40,445 nt of DNA from Enhydrobacter sp. (lineage in GTDB: Bacteria; Pseudomonadota; Alphaproteobacteria; Reyranellales; Reyranellaceae), in contig JAHCJV010000051.1 in NCBI GenBank assembly GCA_026126105.1, forward strand, positions 1 through 40,445. The letters are read 5' to 3'. Shown here in pieces: positions 23,946 through 32,043 of the stretch. A model generated the notes under the pieces. It was given only the letters and a program-made list of their open reading frames with translations. It was not told the origin of the DNA and ran no database searches. The translations under genes were made by a program, and so were the position numbers. Each line of letters opens with the position of its first letter. Positions within the stretch are counted from its first letter, which is position 1.

Positions 23946-24485
23946 ATGTCTGACCACCCGCACGCCTCCGATCCGGTCGAACCTTCCGTCGAGAGCATTG
24001 CCGAGCCGCCGTCCGCGGGACGGCGGCTCTACGACGGCCTCGCCTATCTCGGCGGTGCCATCCTGGCGGTGATGACCGCCGCCGTGTTCGTCCAGGTGGT
24101 CCTGCGCTATCTCGGCCTCACCGGCATCGACGGACTCGAGGAGATTCCGCGCTTCCTGTTCGTCTGGCTGGTGATGATCGGCGCAGCGGCAGCGATGTGG
24201 CGGCACGAGCACACGGTGCTCGACTATTTCCTCAACAAATGCACACGCCACATGCGCGCGGCACTGTCCGTCCTGATCAATGCGCTGGGCATCTTCCTTT
24301 TCGGCTACCTGATATGGCTGAGCCTCACTCTGGTGCCCAACGCAGGCTTCCAGAGCAGCGCCGGGCTTGGCCTCACGCTCGACTACGTGTTCATGGCAGT
24401 GCCGGTCGGCTCGGCCCTGATGATCGTGCCGATGCTCCGCAACATCTACTTCGAGATGAAGAGACTATGGCCGAAGTCCTCCTGA
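23946..24485 (+). CDS. TRAP transporter small permease (DctQ family)
   Basis: A 179-residue membrane protein with four hydrophobic segments: LAYLGGAILAVMTAAVFVQV, IPRFLFVWLVMIGAAAAMW, LINALGIFLFGYLIWLSL and DYVFMAVPVGSALMIVPML. The RRLYDGLAYLG N-terminus and the EEIPRFLFVWL loop are typical of DctQ. It begins seven bases after the dctP stop and overlaps the dctM start by 19 bp, so the three subunits are one operon. Confidence 0.93.
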   Translation: MSDHPHASDPVEPSVESIAEPPSAGRRLYDGLAYLGGAILAVMTAAVFVQVVLRYLGLTGIDGLEEIPRFLFVWLVMIGAAAAMWRHEHTVLDYFLNKCTRHMRAALSVLINALGIFLFGYLIWLSLTLVPNAGFQSSAGLGLTLDYVFMAVPVGSALMIVPMLRNIYFEMKRLWPKSS

Positions 24486-25753
24486 TCGTCTTCGTGCTGT
24501 GCATCCTCATCGGCATGCCGATCAGCATCTCGATGGCGATGGGTGCATTGGCAACGGCTTTTCTTTTTCCGGCCATCAACCCGATCATCATCCCGACCCG
24601 CTTCGTCGGGTTGCTGTCGGACTCCTATCTGCTGCTGTCGGCGCCTCTGTTCATCCTGGCCGGCAACATCGCCGCGCGGGGCGGAGTCGCGCGCGTGCTG
24701 ATCGATTTTGCCACCGTGCTGGTCGGGCGCTTCCGCGGCGGCCTGGCTTACGTGAACGTGCTGGACAGCATGTTCTTCGGCGGCATCTCGGGTTCGGCGG
24801 TGGCCGACGTGTCGGCGCTCGGCACCTTCCTGGTCCCGCAGATGGTGCGCAAGGGGTACGACAAGGACTTTGCGACGGCACTGACCATTTCCACCGCCGT
24901 GGTGGCGCCCATCATCCCGCCCTCGATCATCGCGGTGATCTACGCCTGGATGGCCGATGAATCGGTAGCGGCGATGTTCGCCGCCGGCGTGATCCCCGGC
25001 CTGCTGGTCGGCCTCGGCATGGCGGTGCCGGTGTTCGTCATCGCCAGGAAGCGCAATTATCCGAAGGAGAAGCCGCCCACCGCTCGGCAATTCTGGACCG
25101 CTCTGCGCAATGCACTGCCGGCCCTCCTGATTCCGGCGATCATCATGGGCGGCATCATTTTCGGGCTGTTCACGCCGACCGAGGCCGCTGCCGTGGCGGT
25201 GGTCTATGCACTTGCCGTTCCGCCGATCTTCTATCGCGAGCCGGCGCTCAGGGAGATTCCCAGGATCTTCGCCGACAGCGCGCGCCTGTCCGGCGTGATC
25301 GGCCTGATCATCGGCTTCGTCGGCGCCTTCGGCTGGGTGCTCACCTACTCCAAGTTCCCGTTCATCGTCGCCACCGCCATCGCCGCGCTCACGCCGGCGT
25401 GGTGGGTGTTCATCCTGCTGGTGATCGTACTCTACGTTTTCCTCGGCACGTTCCTCACGCCATCGGAGATCATCCTGGTGTCGGTGCCGGTGCTCCTGCC
25501 GGTGGCACAGGCCGTGGGCATCCACCCCATCCATTTCGGCATGGTCTGCGTCGTCGCCTCGGCGATCGGGCACATCACCCCTCCGGTCGGGCTCTGTCTG
25601 TTCGTCGGGATGGCAATCAGCGGGCTGTCGATGGAAAAGCTGATGAAGCCGCTGCTGCCGTTCCTGCTCGCGATCGTCGTGGCGCTGCTGTTGATTGCCT
25701 TCATTCCGGAACTGGTACTGTTCCTGCCGCGGCTCCTCGGCTTCACCTCCTAG
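24467..25753 (+). CDS. TRAP transporter large permease (DctM family)
   Basis: A 428-residue polytopic sodium-coupled permease. Family motifs are FVGLLSDSYLLLSAPLFILA, FGGISGSAVADVSALGTFLV and PPSIIAVIYAWMADESVAAM, with a symmetric second half (GHITPPVGLCLFVGMAISG). The ATG at 24467 lies within the end of dctQ, with GAAGAG close upstream. It forms the translocation channel of the TRAP system; the downstream molybdoenzyme gene starts 22 bp after its stop and is probably co-transcribed. Confidence 0.95.
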   Translation: MAEVLLIVFVLCILIGMPISISMAMGALATAFLFPAINPIIIPTRFVGLLSDSYLLLSAPLFILAGNIAARGGVARVLIDFATVLVGRFRGGLAYVNVLDSMFFGGISGSAVADVSALGTFLVPQMVRKGYDKDFATALTISTAVVAPIIPPSIIAVIYAWMADESVAAMFAAGVIPGLLVGLGMAVPVFVIARKRNYPKEKPPTARQFWTALRNALPALLIPAIIMGGIIFGLFTPTEAAAVAVVYALAVPPIFYREPALREIPRIFADSARLSGVIGLIIGFVGAFGWVLTYSKFPFIVATAIAALTPAWWVFILLVIVLYVFLGTFLTPSEIILVSVPVLLPVAQAVGIHPIHFGMVCVVASAIGHITPPVGLCLFVGMAISGLSMEKLMKPLLPFLLAIVVALLLIAFIPELVLFLPRLLGFTS

Positions 25754-25775
25754 TCGATTGTCCTCGAGGCAACTC

Positions 25776-27893
25776 ATGCAGGCGACTCCGGCCATGGGAA
25801 AAGAATTCTGGAAGTCGGCCTGCCCGCACGATTGCCCGAGCGCCTGCTCGCTCGAGGTCGAGCGGCTGTCCTCGACGCGGATCGGGCGCATCCGCGGTGC
25901 CGCCGCAAACAGCTACACCGACGGCGTGGTGTGCGCCAAGGTCGCCCGCTACGCCGAGCGGGTCCACCATCCCGACCGGCTGAAGCAGCCGCTGCAGAGG
26001 GTCGGTCCCAAGGGCAGCGGGCAGTTTCGTCCGATCTCGTGGGACGCCGCACTCGACCAGGTCGCCGAAGCCTTCCAGCGCGCGACCCTCCGCCATGGCG
26101 CCGAAACGGTGTGGCCCTACCATTCGGGCGGCACGATGGGCGTGGTCCAGCGCTGGGGCATGGACCGGCTGCGGCATGCGATGGGCTATTCGCGGCAGAA
26201 GACCACGATCTGCGTCACGCCGGCCGAATCGGGGTGGCGTGCCGGCGTCGGAAAGCTGCTCGGCGCCGATCCGCGCGAGATGGCGGAGTCCGACCTGATC
26301 GTGGTGTGGGGCGGCAATCCGGTTTCCACCCAGGTCAATGTCATGACCCACGTCGCCCGGGCGCGGCGCGAACGCGGCGCGAAGCTCGTGGTGGTCGACG
26401 TCTATCGCACGCCGACGATCGAGGCTGCCGATATCGGGCTTGTGCTGCGGCCCGGTACCGATGGCGCCCTGGCGCTCGCCATGATGCACGTGCTGTTGAC
26501 GGAGGGTCTGGTCGATCGCGCCTATCTCGCGCGGCACACTGACTTCGGCCCGGATATCGAGGCGCATCTCGCCGACAAGACACCGCAATGGGCGAGCGCC
26601 GTAACCGGGCTCGGCGTCGACGAGATCGTCGACTTCGCCCGCCTCTACGGCCGCACCCAGCGCAGTTTCCTGCGTCTGGGCTTCGGCTTCACCCGCTCGC
26701 GCAACGGCGCGACCGCGATGCATGCGGTCTCCTGCCTGCCGGCGATGACCGGCGCCTGGCAGCATAGAGGTGGCGGCGCCTTCTTCCTGCGCTTCGACCG
26801 TTGGGGCCTCGATCTCACCCGGGCGCACGGACTCGACCTGATTGACCCGACCACCCGCATCATGGACCAGTCCCGCATCGGCCCCGTGCTGTGCGGCGAG
26901 CCCGACGCGCTGGCCGGCGGCCCGCCGGTCACGGCGATGCTGATGCAGAATGCCAACTCGGCCAACGTGGCGCCGGAGAGCGCCTCGGTCGCCCGCGGCC
27001 TCGCGCGCGAGGACCTCTTCCTGTGCGTGCACGAGCAGTTCATGACCGCAACGGCCCGCTACGCCGACATCCTGCTGCCGGCAGCGATGTTCCTCGAATA
27101 CGACGACATCTATTACGGCCTCGGCCACACCCATCTCACGGTCGGACCGGCGGTGCTCGACCGCTACGAGGACTGCCGCACCAACCATGAGCTGATCTGC
27201 GCGCTCGGCAGGCGGCTCGGGGCACCGGCCGAGCGTTTCGACATGAGCGCCGTCGACCTGCTCGATGAGACGCTCCGCGCCTCGGGCAAGGGCACATGGG
27301 CAGAAGCGACCGAGCGCGGCTGGATCGATTGCGCCGAGAGCTTCGAGGCGTCGCACTTCATGTCGGGCTTTCCGTCGAGCGACGGCCGCTTCCACTTCAA
27401 GCCCGATTGGTCGGCGGTCGGGCCATACCATGCCGGCCTGCGCGCCCTGCCCGACCATCTCGAAAATCATGAGCAGGCGACCAAAGCGCTGCCCTTTCGG
27501 CTGGTTGTCCCTCCGGCGCGCGGCTTCCTCAACACGACCTTCAGCGAGACCCCGGGATCGAAGAAGCGCGAGGGCGAACCGCGAGCCCTGATCCACGAAA
27601 GCGATGCCGCACGGCTCGGCGTCGTCGACGGCAGTCTGGTGCGGCTCGCAAATGCGCGCGGCGAGGTCCGTCTGCGCGCGCGCCCGGCGCTGACGGCCCA
27701 ACCCGGCATCGTGATCGTCGAAGGCAACTGGCCGAGCGACGCCTATCCCGGCGGCGTCGGCATCAACACCCTGATCGGCGCCGACCCCGTCCCGCCCAAC
27801 GGCGGCGCCGCGTTCCACGATACCGCCGTCCGGATCTCGCTCGATCAGCTGATCGTCGCCCCCCGCACCTCCCCGGCATCCCGAGCGGAGTGA
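25776..27893 (+). CDS. Molybdopterin (bis-MGD) oxidoreductase of the DMSO reductase family with [4Fe-4S] site
   Basis: A 705-residue cytoplasmic oxidoreductase. The N-terminus CPHDCPSACSLEVERL plus VVCAKVARYAER supplies a C-x3-C-x3-C-xn-C [4Fe-4S] motif. Molybdopterin-binding segments include GGTMGVVQRWGMDRLRHAMG, LIVVWGGNPVSTQVN, NSANVAPESASVARGLARED and the C-terminal domain (VRLRARPALTAQPGIVIVEG). No Cys or Sec is evident in the active-site loop TTICVTPAESGW, so Ser or Glu may be the Mo ligand (inference). No Tat signal or membrane anchor is present. It is in operon with the TRAP transporter, so it may act on the imported compound. The last six codons and the TGA lie inside a palindromic repeat, so the native C-terminus may have been replaced. 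Confidence 0.88.
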   Translation: MQATPAMGKEFWKSACPHDCPSACSLEVERLSSTRIGRIRGAAANSYTDGVVCAKVARYAERVHHPDRLKQPLQRVGPKGSGQFRPISWDAALDQVAEAFQRATLRHGAETVWPYHSGGTMGVVQRWGMDRLRHAMGYSRQKTTICVTPAESGWRAGVGKLLGADPREMAESDLIVVWGGNPVSTQVNVMTHVARARRERGAKLVVVDVYRTPTIEAADIGLVLRPGTDGALALAMMHVLLTEGLVDRAYLARHTDFGPDIEAHLADKTPQWASAVTGLGVDEIVDFARLYGRTQRSFLRLGFGFTRSRNGATAMHAVSCLPAMTGAWQHRGGGAFFLRFDRWGLDLTRAHGLDLIDPTTRIMDQSRIGPVLCGEPDALAGGPPVTAMLMQNANSANVAPESASVARGLAREDLFLCVHEQFMTATARYADILLPAAMFLEYDDIYYGLGHTHLTVGPAVLDRYEDCRTNHELICALGRRLGAPAERFDMSAVDLLDETLRASGKGTWAEATERGWIDCAESFEASHFMSGFPSSDGRFHFKPDWSAVGPYHAGLRALPDHLENHEQATKALPFRLVVPPARGFLNTTFSETPGSKKREGEPRALIHESDAARLGVVDGSLVRLANARGEVRLRARPALTAQPGIVIVEGNWPSDAYPGGVGINTLIGADPVPPNGGAAFHDTAVRISLDQLIVAPRTSPASRAE

Positions 27894-27973
27894 AGCGCAG
27901 TCGAGGGATCTTTTCCTCCAGCACCTGAATGAACAGATCCCTCCACTGCGCTTCGCTCCCGTCGGGACGACGG
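27873..27973. repeat. Palindromic intergenic repeat, copy 2 (spanning the molybdoenzyme stop)
   Basis: A 101-bp imperfect palindrome whose left arm (CCGGCATCCCGAGCGGAG) contains the last codons and TGA of the molybdoenzyme gene. The inner arms are GCGCAGTCGAGGGATCT and AGATCCCTCCACTGCGC. It is the same family as the element at 4723-4837 (shared GTCGTCCCGAC, GCGCAGTGGAGGGA and CTGTTCA). It lies in the convergent gap before the amidohydrolase gene and may act as a bidirectional terminator. Confidence 0.75.
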
Positions 27974-28006
27974 AGGTCGTTGCTCGTGCGCAAATGCCCT
28001 GCGTCT

Positions 28007-29080
28007 TCAGAAGTCTACCTGCAGCGCCTCCGGGAGCTTGCCGAGCTTGTAGACGCGCATAGCGGTCCCGCTGAACAGGGCGGCCTTTTCTGCAACGCCC
28101 GCGCCGGAGGCGAGGCGCTTGAGGGCGTTCCACAGGACCGGATAGCTGCACATCCCCTTGTCGACGGGGAAATTGCTTTCGAACATGCAGCGGTCGGCAC
28201 CGAACACGTCGATGCAGGTCTCTATGTAGGGCCGCCAGGTCGTGGCGAGCTCCTCGGAGCCGGGCGGCTTCGGGCGGCGATGGAAGTGGAAGCCGGTGAC
28301 GTACATCGTGAGGCCGCCGAGCTTCACTACGACATTGGGCAACTCTGCCAAGGCCAGCATCAGCTTCTTCCACTCAGGGAAGACCTCGGCCTGCCTGCCG
28401 GCGAACGGACCGATGCCGAGCGGGCCGCCGACATGGTCGACCACGACCGTGAGCTCGGGCACTGCGCGGGCGAGCGCGATCACGTGCGGCAGCTGGGTGT
28501 GATAGGCCCACACGTCGAGCGGCAGGCCGTGCTTCGCGAGACGCCGGGCCCCGTCGTGAAAGGCGGGATTCTCGAGCGGTCCGGGCGGCGGCGACACCAG
28601 GTTCGACGTCACGTCCGGCGACGGATGCCAGGCCGTGCGGTTGCGGATGCCGCAGAACCGGCCGCCCGCAGCGGCCTTGTGCGCCTCGAGCAGCGGATCG
28701 ATCCGCTCACCCAGGGTCAGGTCGACCATGCCGATGATACCGGCGCAGGCGCGCGTCTTGCCGTGCCGGCCGCTGGCGCTCATCGCGGCGATGCCGGTGA
28801 CGAACTCGGTCTCGCCCAGCGACTTCTCTTCTTCCGGGCCGGCGGAGCGATACATCTCGCCGCACTGCACGAAGATCGTGCCGCGGATGTCGTGGCCGCT
28901 GTTGGCGTCCGCCAGCAGCTCGGGCAGCAGGTAGGAGCCTTCGGCGCGCTGCCAGAGGTGGTGGTGCGGATCGATGATCGGGAGTTTGGGTTCTAGGATC
29001 GGCTCCTCGGTCAGGCGCAGCCAGTCCTCGCGCACGATGACCTGGCGGCCATGGCCCAGCAGCGGATCGTCGACGGCCAT
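28007..29080 (-). CDS. Amidohydrolase-2 family (PF04909-type) metal-dependent hydrolase
   Basis: A 357-residue cytoplasmic TIM-barrel hydrolase. LPIIDPHHHLWQ carries the HxH metal motif; later barrel residues are in LPLDVWAYHTQLP, LTVVVDHVGGPLG (His) and CMFESNFPVDKG (Asp region). This group includes lactonases and decarboxylases such as 2-pyrone-4,6-dicarboxylate lactonase-like enzymes. The start at 29080 has AGGAG upstream and lies ten bases after the Bug binding-protein stop, so the two are co-transcribed, and they diverge from a Baeyer-Villiger monooxygenase. Together they suggest uptake and lactone/ester degradation of one compound (inference). Confidence 0.9.
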   Translation of the reverse strand: MAVDDPLLGHGRQVIVREDWLRLTEEPILEPKLPIIDPHHHLWQRAEGSYLLPELLADANSGHDIRGTIFVQCGEMYRSAGPEEEKSLGETEFVTGIAAMSASGRHGKTRACAGIIGMVDLTLGERIDPLLEAHKAAAGGRFCGIRNRTAWHPSPDVTSNLVSPPPGPLENPAFHDGARRLAKHGLPLDVWAYHTQLPHVIALARAVPELTVVVDHVGGPLGIGPFAGRQAEVFPEWKKLMLALAELPNVVVKLGGLTMYVTGFHFHRRPKPPGSEELATTWRPYIETCIDVFGADRCMFESNFPVDKGMCSYPVLWNALKRLASGAGVAEKAALFSGTAMRVYKLGKLPEALQVDF

Positions 29081-29090
29081 TGCGGTGCTC

Positions 29091-30071
29091 CTACTCGATG
29101 CGGATGTTGGCGCTCTTCACCATTTCGGCGAAGAAGGCGATCTGGGTCTCGCGGAAAGCGGTGAACTCCGCCACGGTGTTGGCCGGCGCCAGCGCGCCCA
29201 GTTCAGCGAGGCGCGCCTTGGTCGCCGGCAGCTGGTAGACCGCGTTCATGTCGGCATTGAGCCTGGTGATCAGCCCGGCATCGGTGCCGGCCGGCGCGAA
29301 CACGCCGTTCCATTCCCAGGTCTCGAAGCCGGGCAGAACCTCGGCGATGCCCGGCACGCCCGGCAGGACATCGATCGGCCTGGGCCCGGTATGAGCCATG
29401 CAGGTGACTTCCTTGGCGGAGCGAAGGCTGACCGAGCCCGGCACATTTCCGAACTGCAGCGGGATGCGGCCGGCGAACAGGTCGTTCCGCGCCGCGCCCA
29501 CCTCCTTGTAGGGCACGTGATTGATCTTGATGCCGGCGCGCTGGTTCAACAGTTCGAGCGAGACGTGCTGCACCGTGCCGACACCGGTCGAGGCGCAGTC
29601 CAGCCCTCCCGGCTTGCTCTTCGCCAGCGCGATCAGCTCGGGGATCGTCTTCGCCTCGAACTTCACGTTGCGCGTCAGGGTGTTGGGCGTCTGCAGCGAC
29701 AGGAAGATCGGCAGCAGGTCCTTTCGCGTATCGTAAGGCAGCTTTCCGGCGAAGAGCGAGGGGTTCACCGAATGGGCCGTGGCGTCGTACAGCAGCGTGT
29801 AGCCGTCGGCCGGCGCGCGCGCGACGATCTGCGCGGCAATCGTGCCGGCGGCGCCCGGCTTGTTGTCGACGGCGAAGCTCTGCCCGAGCCTGTCCGTCAG
29901 CCCCGCGCACAGGATGCGGCAGATCACGTCCGCCGTACCGCCGGGGCTGTAGGCGTTGACGACGCGCACGGTGCGGGTCGGGTAGGCCTGCGCCCGCGCA
30001 ACGGTGGGCGCAGCCAGCGCGGCAGCGGCGGCCACGACGGTGCGACGGCCGAGCATTCGAGTCCGGAACAT
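29091..30071 (-). CDS. Bug/TctC-family periplasmic substrate-binding protein
   Basis: A 326-residue exported binding protein. The signal peptide (MLGRRTVVAAAAALAAPTVA) ends ARAQ. Core motifs are YPTRTVRVVNAYSPGGTADV, VDNKPGAAGTIAAQIVAR, GTVQHVSLELLNQRAGI and INHVPYKEVGAARNDLFAG. The start at 30071 is well placed behind GGAGGAAACCTC; the longer frame running into the divergent gap is rejected. A 24-bp palindrome lies just upstream of the ribosome site. It is the first gene of a two-gene unit with the amidohydrolase. Confidence 0.93.
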   Translation of the reverse strand: MFRTRMLGRRTVVAAAAALAAPTVARAQAYPTRTVRVVNAYSPGGTADVICRILCAGLTDRLGQSFAVDNKPGAAGTIAAQIVARAPADGYTLLYDATAHSVNPSLFAGKLPYDTRKDLLPIFLSLQTPNTLTRNVKFEAKTIPELIALAKSKPGGLDCASTGVGTVQHVSLELLNQRAGIKINHVPYKEVGAARNDLFAGRIPLQFGNVPGSVSLRSAKEVTCMAHTGPRPIDVLPGVPGIAEVLPGFETWEWNGVFAPAGTDAGLITRLNADMNAVYQLPATKARLAELGALAPANTVAEFTAFRETQIAFFAEMVKSANIRIE

Positions 30072-30092
30072 GAGGTTTCCTCCGTTTTCTTG

Positions 30093-30116
30093 GCACCGAG
30101 CCTGCAGGCTCGGTGC
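30093..30116. repeat. Perfect 24-bp palindrome in the Bug gene leader
   Basis: GCACCGAGCCTGCAGGCTCGGTGC, fully self-complementary, 21 bp upstream of the Bug gene start on the minus strand. It would form a 10-bp hairpin in the mRNA leader close to the ribosome site, and is similar in style to the GC-rich palindromes elsewhere in the window. Confidence 0.6.
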
Positions 30117-30200
30117 TTGCACCGGCAAGCTTGATCGAAGGCGACGGCTTGCTCTTCGAAACCGGAGACACCGAACCGTTGCGTGGCCCGAGAGACGATC

Positions 30201-30232
30201 GCCATAGTGTCCACGTGCCATAGTGTCGGCGT
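30201..30232 (+). repeat. 16-bp tandem repeat upstream of the Baeyer-Villiger monooxygenase
   Basis: GCCATAGTGTCCACGT is followed at once by GCCATAGTGTCGGCGT (14 of 16 identical), ending 18 bp before the monooxygenase start. It could be a direct-repeat operator or a simple duplication. Confidence 0.45.
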
Positions 30233-30249
30233 AAGGAGAGAGTCGAGCC

Positions 30250-31980
30250 ATGACTGATCGCCCAACGGAAACCGGCCCCATTCTCGACGCCGTCGTCGTC
30301 GGGGCGGGCTTCGCCGGCATGTACATGCTGCATCGACTGCGAGACCTCGGCTTCACGGCGCATGCCTTCGAAGCCGGTAGCGGCGTCGGCGGGACGTGGT
30401 ACTGGAACCGCTATCCGGGCGCGCGCTGCGACGTCGAGAGCATGCAGTATTCGTTCTCCTTTTCGGAGGAGATGGACCAGGAATGGGACTGGTCGGAGAA
30501 GTACGCGCCACAGCCCGAGATCCTGGCCTACGCCAACCATGTCGCCGATCGCTTCGACCTGCGCCGGCATATCCAGTTCGAAACGAGGGTGACCGCGGCG
30601 ACGTTCGACGAGAAGAAGAGATGCTGGACGGTCGAGACCGACCGCGGCGACAAGGTCAGCGCGAAGTTCTGTATCATGGCCGTGGGCTGCCTGTCGGCTC
30701 CCAATCGCCCGCACTTCGACGGCATCGAGGATTTCCGTGGTCCGGTCTATCACACCGGCGAGTGGCCGCATGACGGCGTCGACTTCACCGGCCTGCGTGT
30801 CGGCGTGATCGGCACCGGCTCCTCGGCGATCCAGTCGATTCCAATCATCGCGCAGCAGGCCGCGGACCTGACGGTGTTCCAGCGCACCGCGACCTACACG
30901 GTGCCGGCCTGGAACGAGAAGCTGACGCCGGAGTACCGGCAGTCGGTCAAGGCGTCCTATCCGGCGCTCCGGGCGAAAGCGCGCGCCCGACCGACCGGAT
31001 TCTACTTTCCCTTCAACATGAAGTCCGCCCTCGAAGCGACTCCGGAAGAGCGCGAGAAGGCGTATGAGGAGGCATGGGCTCGCGGCGGGCTGCCCTTTCT
31101 CGGCGCATTTGGCGATCTGCTGTTCGACAAGGCCGCCAACGACACTATTGCCGAGTTTGCCCGCCGCAAGATCCGCGAGATCGTGAAGGACCCCGCCACC
31201 GCCAAGCTTCTGTCTCCCGACAATGTCTTCGGCTGCAAGCGGCTCTGTGTCGATACCGGCTATTTCGCGACCTATAACCTGCCGCACGTGAAGCTGGTCG
31301 ACGTCTCGCGGACTCCGATCGAGCGCTTCACCGGGAATGGCATCGTGGTCGACGGCAACGAATACCCGCTCGATGCGGTCGTGTCGGCCACGGGCTTTGC
31401 TGCGATGACCGGCTCGTTCGACAAGATCCGGATCACTGGCCGCAACGGCCTGACATTGGCCGACAAGTGGCGCGCCGGCCCTCGCGCCTACCTCGGTCTT
31501 GCGTCGGTCGGCTTTCCGAACCTGTTCACCATCACCGGCCCGGGCAGCCCCAGCGTGCTCGCCAGCATGATCCAGGCGATCGAGCAGCATGTCGACTGGA
31601 TCGGCGACTGCATGGCCCATATGCGCGACATCGGCGCGGAGACGATCGAGCCGACGCTGGAGGCGGAGGATGCGTGGGTCGAGCACGTCAACGACGTGTC
31701 CCAGGTGTCGCTCCGCTCGACCTGCAGCTCCTGGTATGTCGGCGCCAACATTCCCGGCCGCCCGCGGGTCTTCATGCCCTACATCGGCGGCTTTCCGGTC
31801 TACGTCCAGAAATGCAACGAGGTGATGAGCGCGGGCTTCGAGGGCTTCGTCCTCGATGCGCCGAGGAGCGCAAGCAACGCCGAGCCGAAGGTCCGCCTCA
31901 CCGAACGCTGGCGCGTGCCACTGGATATCGACGTGATCTCGCCCGCCGCCGTCGCCGCCAAGCGAGTGCCGGTCGTCTAG
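30250..31980 (+). CDS. Baeyer-Villiger-type flavin monooxygenase
   Basis: A 576-residue FAD/NADPH monooxygenase that converts ketones to esters or lactones. The FAD motif is VVVGAGFAGMYMLHRLRDLG, followed by GVGGTWYWNRYPGARCDVES. The diagnostic type I fingerprint FRGPVYHTGEWP (residues 162-173, FxGxxxHTxxWP) is intact. The NADPH motif GVIGTGSSAIQ follows, and VVSATGFAAMTGSFDK is near the C-terminal domain. Length fits the cyclohexanone/phenylacetone monooxygenase group. The start at 30250 has GGAGAG upstream. It is divergent from the Bug-amidohydrolase pair, which could import and hydrolyse related esters or lactones (inference). The ketone substrate is unknown. Confidence 0.95.
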   Translation: MTDRPTETGPILDAVVVGAGFAGMYMLHRLRDLGFTAHAFEAGSGVGGTWYWNRYPGARCDVESMQYSFSFSEEMDQEWDWSEKYAPQPEILAYANHVADRFDLRRHIQFETRVTAATFDEKKRCWTVETDRGDKVSAKFCIMAVGCLSAPNRPHFDGIEDFRGPVYHTGEWPHDGVDFTGLRVGVIGTGSSAIQSIPIIAQQAADLTVFQRTATYTVPAWNEKLTPEYRQSVKASYPALRAKARARPTGFYFPFNMKSALEATPEEREKAYEEAWARGGLPFLGAFGDLLFDKAANDTIAEFARRKIREIVKDPATAKLLSPDNVFGCKRLCVDTGYFATYNLPHVKLVDVSRTPIERFTGNGIVVDGNEYPLDAVVSATGFAAMTGSFDKIRITGRNGLTLADKWRAGPRAYLGLASVGFPNLFTITGPGSPSVLASMIQAIEQHVDWIGDCMAHMRDIGAETIEPTLEAEDAWVEHVNDVSQVSLRSTCSSWYVGANIPGRPRVFMPYIGGFPVYVQKCNEVMSAGFEGFVLDAPRSASNAEPKVRLTERWRVPLDIDVISPAAVAAKRVPVV

Positions 31981-31998
31981 GCTGGCACAAGCGATGCC

Positions 31999-32029
31999 TG
32001 CCCCTCCGCCAGCAAACGGCAGAGGGGCA
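31999..32029. terminator. Convergent terminator hairpin
   Basis: TGCCCCTC (31999-32006) and GAGGGGCA (32022-32029), with an inner GCC/GGC pairing, form a stem in the 63-bp convergent gap between the monooxygenase and the secreted duplicated-domain protein. It may serve both strands. No T-run. Confidence 0.5.
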
Positions 32030-32043
32030 AGCTCTTGCCCCGC

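Noticed and set aside
24446..25891. Long minus-strand frame opposite dctM
   Set aside because: His/Arg/Asp/Gln-rich antisense shadow of the permease gene.
25743..28373. 876-codon minus-strand frame opposite the molybdoenzyme
   Set aside because: Antisense shadow; it runs through the palindromic repeat and has no recognisable domain.
29203..31686. 827-codon minus-strand frame opposite the monooxygenase
   Set aside because: Antisense shadow of two strong genes.
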